DNA of 64,000 nucleotides from Adenophora triphylla var. japonica (taxonomy: Eukaryota; Streptophyta; Magnoliopsida; Asterales; Campanulaceae), in the NCBI GenBank assembly GCA_022495995.1, contig JAFEMH010000985.1, positions 260,001 through 324,000 on the forward strand. The letters run 5' to 3'. Numbering within the stretch: the first letter of the stretch is position 1; the number at the start of each line of letters is the position of its first letter. Made by a program: the position numbers and the translations under genes. Of this stretch, positions 18,653-29,877 are shown one piece after another. Below the pieces are notes generated by a model. That model had not been told where the DNA came from and searched no databases. It saw nothing but the letters and a program-made list of their open reading frames with translations.

Positions 18653-20741
18653 TGAATGTACGCTCGCCGAAATTTTTAGAAAATTAATTAGGAGTCGCCA
18701 CGCCGTTTTAAAGGAAAACATTGAAAACCTTTTGAAAAGAGAAAATGGGTTCGGGGGTCAGGTTACGTGTTGGGAAGAACGTTTGGCGTTCACCCAATAC
18801 GCCTCGTATACGAGTCTTTCAATTGTTCAACATCCAATTCATTCAAAAGTGTGTGCGATTGTGTGAGACAAAATGTGATAAAATGCATTTTGATGCTTTG
18901 TATTATTGATGAAATGAGAGAATTACATCTTGTAATAACAACACCCAATTATATCAGAAATGATCTAATAAATCATAGAAGTCGGGGTTTAACACTCAAA
19001 AAGGGTACGGATATGATTGATCCATACTCATCTTCTTGAATGACTAAACTAAACATATCAACATCATTCGAAAGCATGGATTGAACATGGATATTAAAAT
19101 ATAATCGGGAAGCCAAAATAACAGATTGCACATCCACAAGAGAACTGAGATCAATACCATCACTTCAATGAGTGTGGATATTGAGGATCCACACTCTACT
19201 TGAAGCACTCAATAACATGAATAACCAAGTGCAATATCATGAGAATGGATACAATATTCAGAGACTAAAATAAAACATGTTCAACCAAGTCCCAAGTCAA
19301 GCAGCTCAATACCATTCGGAATCATGGATGGATCCAAAATATAATTAGCATCACTATGATAAATGTATGATCAGAAAATTAGTACGACTCAAAGCATACT
19401 AACTGAGACTATAACAAAGCCAGTATACTCAAGATTCTATACCACCAGCATATTGAACATGAATATGGAGACTGCACTACGCAATGAAAACGGAGAGAGA
19501 AAGATTAGGATTCGTTACCCTTGTAGTCCACACTCTCTATACCACGTCGGTATAGGGAGTCTTCTAATCAGCTCCGGGAATCAGATCAGACTAAGTATAT
19601 TTGCAATGGCAAATACGTGTGAGTCTGCTTTGCTGGAGACAGAGGAGTCTCTGTAGTGAACCTGGCGGTGTAACGCTAAGAACTGAAAGAGGAGCCGGAG
19701 CTGGTAGCGGTGGTGATCGGAATCTGTGAACTAAAAAGGGTTGGAAGCAGAACCGTGGTGGAGCGATGACGATTCCGGAGTGGCTAGATCGCCATTAGCG
19801 ATTTAGAGAGAGAGAGTAGTGAGAGAGAGTCGTTTTGAGGTGGAAGAATAAGATAGAACGGTAAAAAGGGGGTGTTACTCCGGTTGATGAACGGAAGCTT
19901 GGCCGGAAATAATGGAGTTTGAGACCTAGTGGACGAGCTCACGATCTGGAACAGGGGAAGACGGGCTTCGATGGATTTGGGGTAGAGAGAACTGTGAGGG
20001 TGCTATTGTTTGAAGGTAAAGAGAGATAGAATCGGTGAGGGAGCCATTTGATTGAGGGAAGCTTGGATCGCTGTTTTGAGTAGAGGAACAGGGAACGGTG
20101 AGGAAGGTCACCGGTGGCGCTGATTTGGATGGAGAAAGAGAGCTTGAGGAAGACGATTTAGGCCGAGCTAGGTGAGGATCGCCATTGGCGATTTAGAGAG
20201 AGAACTGGGAAGGGCTCTTTGCGGTGAGGAAGATTGAGGAGCGATTGAGGAGGAATTTGGGTTAGGTTTCCGGTGAGGAAGGTTGCCGGCGAGTGGGTTT
20301 TGGGTTAGATGGAAGGGATGATTTTGGTTTGGAGAGAGAGAGAGGTTAGATCGCCATTTTAGCGTTTAGAGAGAGAGAGCTCCATGGGAACCGGTTAGTG
20401 AGAGAGAGAGTGTGAGTTCTTTTTTTTGTGAGAGAGAATGAAGAGAGCCCGTGCCTCCTCTGTAAAATGAAAATTTGATTTTATTTAAAGGTGACTGGTA
20501 AAGGCGAAAGAGGCCGTGTGGCTTCATTTGCGGTCAGTCCAGATTTCTCTAGAAACATGCAAGGTGGCAATTCTGGACCCTTCTTTCCAGCGAGGTCCTG
20601 CTTGGAATTTTAATTCCTAGCAGGTCCTTCCTTCCTTGGAAAGCTTGGGAAAGTTCCCAAATTGCCCCTGAACTTTAGGAAAGTCCGGGAAATGCCGGGA
20701 AACTTAACCAGGAGGCATTGAGCCAGATTTGGGTACTTACA
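18653..20741 (-). repeat. Element 3 3' LTR (left copy)
   Basis: Starts TGAATGTACGC and ends GGGTACTTACA. It holds a U5 region with CTCGTATACGAG (18,803-18,814) preceded by GAACGTTTGGCGTTC, several GA-rich runs (19,800-20,450) and repeated GCCGGTGAGGAAGG-like segments. It lacks the GGTCCGTACGGACC palindromes of elements 1 and 2. Confidence 0.93.
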
Positions 20742-21270
20742 GAAGCCCCTCGGCAACGTCACTTGCAGGGCAAGTGGGGTTGTCGATAGAAAAGGATCCA
20801 ATCTGGCGAATTGCCGAGACGGATTGGGTGACCAAGGTGGTCGAGTGGCTGAACCTTTGGAAGGCTACCTACGTATCCCGGAGGAATCAAGCCATAATCG
20901 TAGTTCGGAATTAGGATCCGCTGGGGGAGGAAGAAGAGAAACTGGTCTCTTGCTAGGGAAATAGAAGAGAAAATGACCTAGGAGGTCAAGCAATTGATCC
21001 TACTGGGGATATGCTAGGAGTGACCAAGGTGGTCGGATATCTGAACCTCTATGAGGGGCTGCTTTATCACTGAGGAGTGACAAAGAAACAGGGTGACCAA
21101 AGTGGTCGAATGGCTGGACCTTTTATAAAAGGCTACCTACGTATCCCGGAGGAATCAAGCCTTGATCGTAGTTCAAGCATCACTAGATAGTTAGGAACGA
21201 TGTCTAGGATCCTTGAGATTTTGACAATTACTGGAGGCTGTCACCTGAAGAAGCTTATGGCGCTATCTCT
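20742..21270 (-). other. Polypurine tract and 3' untranslated start of element 3
   Basis: The minus strand reads GCCGAGGGGCTTC against the LTR, a purine-rich plus-strand primer site. Two GGCTACCTACGTATCCC...CGTAGTTC modules are at 20,863-20,908 and 21,131-21,175, each preceded by GTGACCAA(G/A)GTGGTCGA, itself an inverted repeat (GACCA/TGGTC). Non-coding. Confidence 0.65.
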
Positions 21271-21274
21271 TTTA

Positions 21275-22845
21275 TGACGGAGATAGAGGTAACTTAAGTT
21301 GGGAAACTTGAGCGTACGTCACTATTCGCGGATAGAGGTAGCACAAGTTGAAATGACTTGGGCATACGTCACTATTCGCGGATAGAGGTAGCACAAGTTG
21401 GAATGACTTGGGCATACGTCACTATTCGCGGATAGAGGTAGCACAAGTTGAAATGACTTGGGCATACGTCACTATTCGCGGATAGAGGTAGCACAAGTTG
21501 GAATGACTTGGGCATACGTCACTATTCGCGGATAGAGGTAGCACAAGTTGGAATGACTTGGGCATACATCACTATTCGCGGATAGAGGTAGCACAAGTTG
21601 GAATGACTTGGGCATACGTCACTATTCGCGGATAGAGGTAGCACAAGTTGGAATGACTTGGGCATACATCACTATTCGCGGATAGAGGTAGCACAAGTTG
21701 GAGCACAAGTTGGAATGACTTGGGCATACATCACTATTCGCGGATAGAGGTAGCACAAGTTGGAATGACTTGGGCATACATCACTATTCGCGGATAGAGG
21801 TAGCACAAGTTGGAATGACTTGGGCATACGTCACTATTCGCGGATAGTGGTAGCATAAGTTGGAATGATTTGGGCATACGTCACTATTCGCGGATAGTGG
21901 TAGCACAAGTTGGAATGACTTGGGCATACGTCACTATTCGCGGATAGTGGTAGCACAAGTTGGAATGACTTGGGCATACGTCACTATTCGCGGATAGTGG
22001 TAGCACAAGTTGGAATGACTTGGGCATACGTCACTATTCGCGGATAGTGGTAGCACAAGTTGGAATGACTTGGGCATACGTCACTATTCGCGGATAGTGG
22101 TAGCACAAGTTGGAATGAAATGGGCATACATCACTATTCGCGGATAGAGGTAGCACAAGTTGGAATGACTTGGGCATACATCACTATTCGCGGATAGAGG
22201 TAGCACAAGTTGGAATGACTTGGGCATACATCACTATTCGCGGATAGAGGTAGCACAAGTTGGAGCACAAGTTGGAATGACTTGGTCATACATCACTATT
22301 CGCAGATAGAGGTAGCACAAGTTAGTTGGAATGACTTGGGCATACATCACTATTCGCGGATAGAGGTAGCACAAGTTGGAATGACTTGGGCATACATCAC
22401 TATTCGCGGATAGAGGTAGCACAAGTTGGAATGACTTGGGCATACATCACTATTCGCGGATAGAGGTAGCACAAGTTGGAATGACTTGGGCATACATCAC
22501 TATTCGCGGATAGAGGTAGCACAAGTTGGAATGACTTCGGGGCATACATCACTATTCGCGGATAGAGGTAGCACAAGTTGGAATGACTTGGGCATACATC
22601 ACTATTCGCGGATAGAGGTAGCACAAGTTGGAATGACTTGGGCATACATCACTATTCGCGGATAGAGGTAGCACAAGTTGGAATGACTTGGGCATACATC
22701 ACTATTCGCGGATAGAGGTAGCACAAGTTGGAATGACTTGGGCATACATCACTATTCGCGGATAGAGGTAGCACAAGTTGGAGCACAAGTTGAAATGACT
22801 TGGGCATACATCACTATTCGCGGATAGAGGTAGCACAAGTTTAGA
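21275..22845. repeat. 50-bp satellite-like array, about 31 copies
   Basis: The unit contains GCACAAGTTGGAATGACTTG, GGCATACATCACTATT and CGCGGATAGAGGTA. Two subtypes exist: GATAGAGG flanks and a central block with GATAGTGG (about 21,845-22,100). A short extra GAGCACAAGTTG duplication occurs at about 21,691, 22,252 and 22,771, hinting at copying of 500-560-bp blocks. The array lies in the 3' untranslated region. Confidence 0.97.
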
Positions 22846-24480
22846 GTTTTGACAATTCGGAGGCTGTCACCTAACGTTATCCCGTTATAACGGAATAACG
22901 GAGATTGCGAAAAAGGTTGGATTTTGTAGAGAAGTTGGAAGGAATCAATAGTTTTTGTAAAGAAAAGTGGGACGCACCCGAATAATTTTTTGTAAAGAAA
23001 AGCGGGATGTATTCGATTATTTGAAAAATAAAATTGAAAATGCCAAGGGCAAATAAACCGAATCACGTAGGTAAATTTGTAAAATAGGCCTCGGGGGCAC
23101 TAGAGGGAAAACTGAATTGAAAGTGATTGAAAATGTCAAGGGCAATAAAAGGGTAAAAGAAGCCTACGGGGGGACAAAATTGTAAAATGGAGCCTTCGGG
23201 GGCAAAATGGTAAAAACAGGCCACAGAGGCTTAGTATGTCGCGCGACTTAGTAAGCTGAAGCGTGCTTTTTAATGCCTTTAGGCTCGGAATGGAATTGCG
23301 AACACGGAGTTGGAATTGGGTGACCAAAAGAGATCACTTACCTGGCCTTCTTGGGACAATGGCAAAGAGATATTTGGTCCCTTCCTATAAGGATGGAAAC
23401 GGGGTGACCTAGTAGGTCAAACAACCGATCCTACAAGGAATGTGCCAAATCAAAAGGGGTGACCAATGTGGTCAAAAAATTGGACTTTTATGAAAAGCTT
23501 ACGCACCATTGGAGAGTGGAGGAAGAAAAAGGTGACCAAAGTGGTCGGATGGCTGAACCTTTATGAAAGGCTACCTACGTATCCCGGAGGAATCAAGCCT
23601 TGATCGTAGTTCAAACTTCATCTAGACAGTTAGGAACGATGTCTAGGATTTTCGACGTTTTGACAATTAGGAAAATGTCGCCTAGAGTTACCTCGTTATA
23701 ACGGAAGTAACGAAGGCGCTTTTGGGAGAAAACGTTATCATTAGCAATTGGCACGTTACTTGAGCCTAGGGATGATTTTTCTCTTGGAAACATGGTAGGG
23801 ACTGGGCTGGATGCACATAGGGAATGTATTTGGAAATTGTTAAAGACGGGTTTCAAGCAAGTGGGATCGTATTCCTTGGGTGTGGGCGAACTACCGCTTT
23901 TATTGAGATGTTGTCAACGTGGACGAGAATTCCTTCTTGGGCTGAGACCAGGTTTAAACCTCGGGTCTTGACTAAGGTCCTTTTCTTAAACTCGCGCTTG
24001 AAGCCGATGGACGAGCTTTTACAACCAAAGCGTATGTTGGAGTGACCAAACCTCTTTTCTAGGGATGGATGTGACTTATCGGAGCCCCGGTCTGAGGAAA
24101 AACTTTCTGCAAAGCCCCAATATCTTACTAAAGCAAGGAAAGATCCTTTCATTTGGCAAAGCCCCGGTTGAATGAACTGAGTAGGCGAAGTGACTTGGCG
24201 AAGCCCGGTCGGATGACCTAGCGAAAATCCCAATATGACCGGTAGTGCTGCGGAAGTGATCCCGAGGTTGATCTCGAACAAAACCGAACCCATCTAGGGA
24301 CCTAGTGAAGAACCCGATGCGAACCCCGAAGATGGCTAAAGAAGCCCCAGTTTAAAGGAATGCTTTGACAGAGTTTTCGAGGCAAATTTCTAATGCGAAT
24401 TGTGGCAGAAGAGGGAAAACCTATCCTTCTCTCTCTCTCTTTTTTTTTTTTATTATTTTTTTTTATTTTCCTTAGTCGAT
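22846..24480 (-). other. Element 3 3' region, mostly non-coding
   Basis: Contains GGTGACC(A/T)...GGTC inverted repeats (23,400-23,560) and a third GGCTACCTACGTATCCC...CGTAGTTC module at 23,569-23,613. Minus-strand ATG frame 23,853-24,293 (146 codons) is open but matches nothing I recognise; its text includes repeated GAAGCCCCGGT segments. I would not call it a gene without homology. Confidence 0.5.
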
Positions 24481-25426
24481 CAGTCAACCTAAAGGAAATG
24501 TGAAAGACAATAATCTTAGAAATTTATACATGCAGGGGCATATTTTTCGAAAGGTGGGAATAGATCCCGATCTTGTGTTATTTTGATGGCCTTATTCGAT
24601 GTAGGCACAAAAGCTCGCTTTGGGTCTGACTCTTTTGAGAGAGTATAAGCGTAGAAAGGTTGGTAAAAGTGTATGGAAGCCCCTGCTGACAGAAAATCAG
24701 TGTTTAGCACTATTTTTCCTAAGATGTAGAAAGAGAAGACTTGTCAAGACATCTGAAAACTTGTTTTATTTACAATGACCACAAGATTGCTTAAAACCCT
24801 TTATTGATGTTCGGGTTATTCAACCACTGATCTCGATATGAACAAACATTCTTATTAATCATGAGGAGAAAGTCAACCAGTGTCGCGGATCAAGGTTGGC
24901 CGGTGTGAAAGAAAGGTTTGTGTATAGGGAGGGTCATTGATGAGACCGGGTTTTCGGGAATTTGAATATGCTTATGACCGGACCATTGCTGGTTGCCTAC
25001 GTTCCCCTCATTGTGAGGAGCTCAGGTCGCCGTAGTTCGGCCTTGGCCGGACTGTGTAAGGCTTTGGGATTAGTGAAAAGGCTTAGGATGAGATGATGAG
25101 GATTGGGCCTCGGGATGATTCCTTGACCAAGTCATTCTTGGACGGCTGCTTCTGATTGCTTCCTCTTCCGTTGGGGAAGAAAGGATTCGTACGTGCCTGC
25201 AGGCTTATGAAATGCTTCGCTTTGCTTCGATCGCCCCATTGTTATCGACAACTTTTGTTCTTCGAGCTTTGACTTTGTACATTTGTCAAGCTTTTGATTG
25301 GCGGTCTTTGGGTCTTTGGCCTCATTTTTTTCTTTTATTTTTATGTGCAACCCCGTTTTTGCCTAGACCGCCATTTTTGGGATTTTCGGCCTAGCCGGGC
25401 ATTACTCTTTTTGCACTAAGATTTTT

Positions 25427-25460
<34 letters not shown>

Positions 25461-26180
25461 GCAACCCCGTTTTTGCCTAGACTCGCCCTTTTTTGGGATT
25501 TTCGGCCTAGCCGGGTATTACTCTTTTTGCACTACATTTTTTTTTTTTGAAGCACTGAGGGCCAAGGCAAGCCCTCGCTTGAACATTCTTGATACCCTTG
25601 AGGTCTAAGCCAAGCTCCTAGGTTGTTGTCGACACGGGGTCAATCTTTCGAAGCTGAGTGGCCTTTTGTTGTCCCTTAACAATGCCGCCGTCGTTGACTT
25701 GGTCAAGGTGAAGGTGAGGACATGGTTTGGGAAAGTGTATGGCTTTGATGAAGGCCTTTTGTGGGGTAAGGAAAGTGTATGGCTTGATGGCATTAGTTGA
25801 CTTTCTCACACTGATTAATCGGAACGTGAATTATTTCGAGAGATTGTTTGTTGAGCAATGCAAGTGATCATATAAAATAAAACCATTTCATTGAATGTAA
25901 TGTAGGTGTGCAAATAATGTCTTAAGTCTAGCAAGAAAAGAAGAAGACTCTTTTATAGAAAATTGAAGACTAGTTACAATGTCCGAGGAGGACTTGATTG
26001 AAAGATAAAAGTACTAGAACCTACGAAGGTTGACTGAGAGACTATTTTTCTTTTTTCTCTTGCTCAAGGATAGATAACCCCTAGCCTAGCTACTCTTCGC
26101 TGGTTGGACTGCCAAGACACTTGAGCTTTCCGTTTTCTGTTAACTTCTGACTTCCATTATGTGCCCATGATACTGGTGGA
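24481..26180 (-). other. Element 3 block homologous to element 1 (8,160-9,420)
   Basis: No coding signal. It shares ordered landmarks with element 1, including a CCTACGTTCCCC...CGTAGTTCGG module at 24,994-25,040. Two copies of a segment beginning TATGTGCAACCCCGTTTTTG (near 25,340 and 25,458) flank a T24-like run at 25,430-25,456. Confidence 0.65.
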
Positions 26181-26250
26181 AGCGGAGGGATTTGAGGCCA
26201 TGGAGGAGCTGGAGCAGAAACAAGTTGTCCAAAGAAATGGGTCGGAAAAG

Positions 26251-27234
26251 TCACGGGGACGAACTTTGTTGGTGAGCATATTGATGGAAGGAAGTGAACA
26301 CAGGAGGACTTTGAGGGATATTGGGATCTGTTTGGGAGGATCCAGCGCTGCGCTGGTTGTTTTGAGTGAAAGGGGTAGTACCGGCTGGTTGTGTCTTCAG
26401 ACTTTTCTCAAGCTTAGAACTAGTTGTCTTGTCAACTTCTCTTACTTCGGGCACTTGGAGTTTGCACGGCTGAGTCACTTCTTTGCCTGGTTCGACACCT
26501 TGGGTCAAGGGAGTATTGGTACTCATCATGAGATCAAGCTTCTCCTGTATTAATTTCACTTGCTCTATCAATATTGCCATATTGGGGTCAACGGGGACTC
26601 TCGAGTTACTGAAACTCGCAACAAAGTTCTTATCTGTAGAAGGAATCACAACCGCAGACTGGTGAAACTGACGGGTGAATTCACTAAGTCTTGTGGGTGA
26701 CAGCTGAAAACTTGAGGCATCTGAACTCTCTTTTAGCAGCTCATGATTGCATTCAGGTGGGTATAGTGGCTTCAGAACATAGCTACATAGCTCAAACTGA
26801 TTCTGTGAAGTTGGGGTATAGACTGGCAGGTACTGCTGAAACTGAGGGATAGGTGGGGTGAAGCCCAATCCGTTCTGAGGAGCTGAGGGCAATGGGGCCC
26901 TGATGAGATGGGATGTTGGAAAGGACTGAGGAGGAGGAGTGGTCCTTGGCAAGGGATCATATGTGGATGGAGGAAGGTATTGGCTGTAGGATGGAAGGTC
27001 TTGGTTATAGGATGAAGGGACTGAAATCACTGTTTCTGAAGTCTCATCTTCGACTACCACCGGAGAACCGTTCGACTCAACTGTGACCTGAACTCCATGA
27101 CGACGGAGTGCGTCAATAAGCATGGCTTGCTGTTCCTCATGAGCCTTATGGGCATTTTCCAAAGCCAGGGCTAACTCTTCCTTCCTAACCATCTGATTTC
27201 CTGCACCCTCACTGTTTTCTGTCAAATCTGCCAT
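26251..27234 (-). CDS. Element 3 gag-like protein (N-terminal part of a Tat gag)
   Basis: Open minus frame of about 327 codons from ATG at 27,234 (MADLTENSEGAGNQ) to 26,251. The frame is also open upstream with VRISGQRLVSAEISGS. The N-terminus has a charged helical stretch (EELALALENAHKAHEEQQ), the middle is proline/serine/tyrosine-rich, and later segments include PNMAILIEQVKLIQEKLDLM. There is no zinc knuckle, protease or polymerase. In Tat elements gag forms the particle and binds genomic RNA. This shortened version is in the right place (after leader and pre-gag segment) and is the only long clean frame of the element, suggesting it has been kept or is very recent. Confidence 0.6.
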   Translation of the reverse strand: MADLTENSEGAGNQMVRKEELALALENAHKAHEEQQAMLIDALRRHGVQVTVESNGSPVVVEDETSETVISVPSSYNQDLPSYSQYLPPSTYDPLPRTTPPPQSFPTSHLIRAPLPSAPQNGLGFTPPIPQFQQYLPVYTPTSQNQFELCSYVLKPLYPPECNHELLKESSDASSFQLSPTRLSEFTRQFHQSAVVIPSTDKNFVASFSNSRVPVDPNMAILIEQVKLIQEKLDLMMSTNTPLTQGVEPGKEVTQPCKLQVPEVREVDKTTSSKLEKSLKTQPAGTTPFTQNNQRSAGSSQTDPNIPQSPPVFTSFHQYAHQQSSSP

Positions 27235-27519
27235 TCTAAATTCCTGAGCTGATGAAACGGACGATTCTGACGAACTATCTGAGCCTGAAATTTCCGCACT
27301 GACAAGCCGCTGACCCGATATTCTCACCCACTTCTTTCTCGCTGCGGGAAAGGGATAGATAAGGTTTAGACTCGGGGGTAGGCAAGGTTTAGACTCGGAG
27401 GTAAGTTTTTAGGCCTGGAGGTAAGTGTTTAGTCAAGGCTCAAGTAACATGCACTTATCGCTTAAATTTTGCTCAAAACACATTTTCTCCTAATCCTAAT
27501 TGATCGAAAAAGATGAGAC

Positions 27520-28030
27520 CTTGAAAGGTCAAGATTGAAAATTGGACCGTGAGGATCTTTGATTGGAGACTTGACCGTGAATGGTCGGGATTGCATTTGA
27601 CCGCGAAAGGTCGAGATAGAAAATTGGAGATCGGACCGAGGAGGTCGCGATTAAGGATATGACCATGAAAGGTCGAGATGGAAAATCTGAAATCGGACCG
27701 AGGAGGTCTCGATTAGGGGTTTGACCATGAAAGGTCGGGATAGAAAGTCGGAAATCGGACCGAGGAGGTCTCGATTAAGGATTTGACCATGAAAGGTTGA
27801 GATGGAAAAAACGGAAATCGGACCGAGGAGGTCTCGATTAGGGTTTTGACCATGAAAGATCGAGATGGAAAGTCGGAGATCGGACCGAGGAGGTCTCGAT
27901 TAGGGATTTGACCACGAAAGGTCGAGACGGAAAACCGGAGATCGAACCGAGGAGGTCTCGATTAGGGTTTGACCATGAAAGGTCGGAATAGAAAATCGAA
28001 AATCGGACCGAGGAGGTCTCGATTAGGGAT
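27520..28030. repeat. ~60-bp tandem repeat with GACC...GGTC hairpins
   Basis: About eight units of the form TTGACCATGAAAGGTCGAGA then GGACCGAGGAGGTCTCGATT. Each unit holds two short inverted repeats, GACC-ATGAAA-GGTC and GACC-GAGGA-GGTC, so a transcript could form a string of small stem-loops. It lies between pre-gag segment and gag. Confidence 0.88.
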
Positions 28031-28109
28031 ATCAGAGATAGGAAAATGCAATTATGATTACATTAATTGTTCAAATTTACTTAAAACAATGTCTTTTATT
28101 TATTTCTAT

Positions 28110-28300
28110 TTGGTTGGAAAAGGGGGTTTGCCCTTCTTTTTCGCAACTACTCTAGATCCTGGATCAGTGGGTTCCGTCACTACGTCTATAAGCCCCTCGT
28201 ATTCCACCTGTATTTCGACCTCCCAGGTGGACGGCCCGGGCGAGGGTCCTATAGGGCACGCGGATCCCACCGACCGAGAGTAAAGAACGCTCCTAACGGG
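28110..28300 (-). pseudogene. Conserved pre-gag segment (ORF1-like) of element 3
   Basis: The minus frame reads PSTWEVEIQVEYEGLIDVV then DPGSRVVAKKKGKPPF. It is the best preserved of the three copies (compare 11,590-11,850 and 46,707-46,931). Conserved core: VEI-x-V, EGLI, DPGS, VVAKK. It is possibly part of the ORF1 of Ogre-type elements; function unknown. Confidence 0.5.
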
Positions 28301-29858
28301 TCTAGCGGGTCATAGGACCTTTCAACGCACGAGCAATGCGGATTATAGTCAAGGCAATACCGGGAAAGTCTCGTCTCTCTGCCTTGACGGAGTTTTGGCA
28401 GAGTTTCGCTTGAGCGAATGACGTTTTGACTTTTGGTAATGTCCGAGAGAATAATAGGCATGGGTCGGGCGGTAAAAGCCGGATGACACAAAGTGTCACA
28501 TTGAACTTCGTTGCATACGCAAAGTGCGTGAGTCGGAATCGAAGTCAATGCCGGTCAAGATCTTGCCGCTTTTTCCTTATCGGAATTTTGGCGAGCTTCG
28601 CTTGAGCGAAAGATCTTTTGATTTTTTGGCAAAGACTCGGTCTTGACTCTTACGCATTCCGTGCGGGTCAAGGTCAATAGTCAATGTCGGAGTCAAGATC
28701 CCACCGATTTTTCCTTGTCGGAATTTCGCTTGGGCGAAAATCTTGGCTTCCGTTTATGAGCTAAGGCTTGACCTTTACGTGGGTATGCAACTGGGCTATA
28801 TGACACGGACTAGACCAAAAACCAACCAAAAGTCACGGTTTTTTGAAACGTGTGACACGGACTGTGCATTGGTCGACACTGGCTGCCATGGGGAGGTTGG
28901 GATGATTCCGTGCGCGCCCGGGAGCATCGTAAGGCTGTCCGTGATCGCACTGAACCACCCTCGGGTTTGAAGGACGTGCGTGCAAAAGTGTACGGGATAT
29001 ATCAGTGCGCGTAGTGTGCGGTCTCCTAAAAATGTTCCTTTTTGAGTTAAAACAGAGATTTTCATAAATGTGTTTTAAAGGAATGATTTTCGGGACGGGG
29101 GAAAATGCAACACGTAAGCATCGTAAATTTTCCGGGAGCCCCGCCATGGAGCTGAGTAGCCCCAAGCTGCTAGGACTGCCAGATTAACCCTGATTTTTCC
29201 TGGTGGAATTGCCACTGAGGTCGTATGGTCAGAATCCTATGAGGATTAGCCGTACGACTGCATGGATCAATTTTCCAGGTTCCACTCCTTTTGCTATTTT
29301 TCGGGTTATTTCCCGTTTCAAAGTATGCACAAATTTCAAGATGCAAATGATGCAATGCATGGTAAAGAAAGCAAGCACGATTAATGAAATCGGCGATGGG
29401 AGTCTAACCCGCTCAAAGGGAAAAGCTTTCTTCTATTTTTTTTTCAAAATTATTATTTTTTTTTTTTTTTTGAAAAGGGATACTGGTACGTGGGATTGTT
29501 AAACCACCTTGTTATCCCAAGCCCCGGGTTAGGGAGCGATACAGGAAGGGTAAGTGGGGTCCACCTATATACCGAGTATCAATTTTTTTTTATTTTATTA
29601 TTTTGTTAAAAAAAAAACTTATAAAATAAAACCATTTAATGTCCCATGTCCCTCAAGCAAAAATGAACCTCAGCCTCTAAGCAATGCAAACATTCGACAC
29701 TAAGCTTCAAAGAACACGTAGAACATGGAGGAAAAGGAAAACAGAGCATGTAAAATGCAAATATCACATATGATGTCACAACAATGCACACACAAAAGAA
29801 TAAAACGGATGTTGAATGAGAACGAAAGTTTGACCCACTTTTGAAAACAAGTTTCAAA
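28301..29858 (-). other. Element 3 leader with repeated stem-loops
   Basis: Non-coding leader next to the primer site. Hairpins TTCGCT-TG-AGCGAA occur at 28,405-28,418 and 28,597-28,610, with a variant near 28,725 (TTCGCTTGGGCGAA). They replace the CCTTGC-TTGC-GCAAGG hairpins of elements 1 and 2 at the equivalent place. T/A-rich stretches fill 29,430-29,640. Confidence 0.55.
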
Positions 29859-29876
29859 TCCCCAGCGGAGTCGCCA
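29859..29876 (-). other. tRNA-Arg primer-binding site of element 3
   Basis: Plus text TCCCCAGCGGAGTCGCCA is identical to the 3' end (with CCA) expected of a plant tRNA-Arg whose acceptor arm ends GCGGAGTCG. One base separates it from the LTR. Ogre/Tat elements are known to use tRNA-Arg, which supports lineage and orientation. Confidence 0.85.
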
Positions 29877-29877
29877 C

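Noticed and set aside
21275..22845. CRISPR-like array
   Set aside because: Units are head-to-tail 50-mers without unique spacers, in a plant retrotransposon 3' region.
22234..23066. Minus-strand frames of LCYLYPRIVMYAQ-type repeats
   Set aside because: Satellite-derived open frames with no independent support.
23853..24293. 146-codon minus ATG frame in element 3
   Set aside because: No recognisable domain, repeated GAAGCCCC text and location in the non-coding 3' region. Kept only as a remark.
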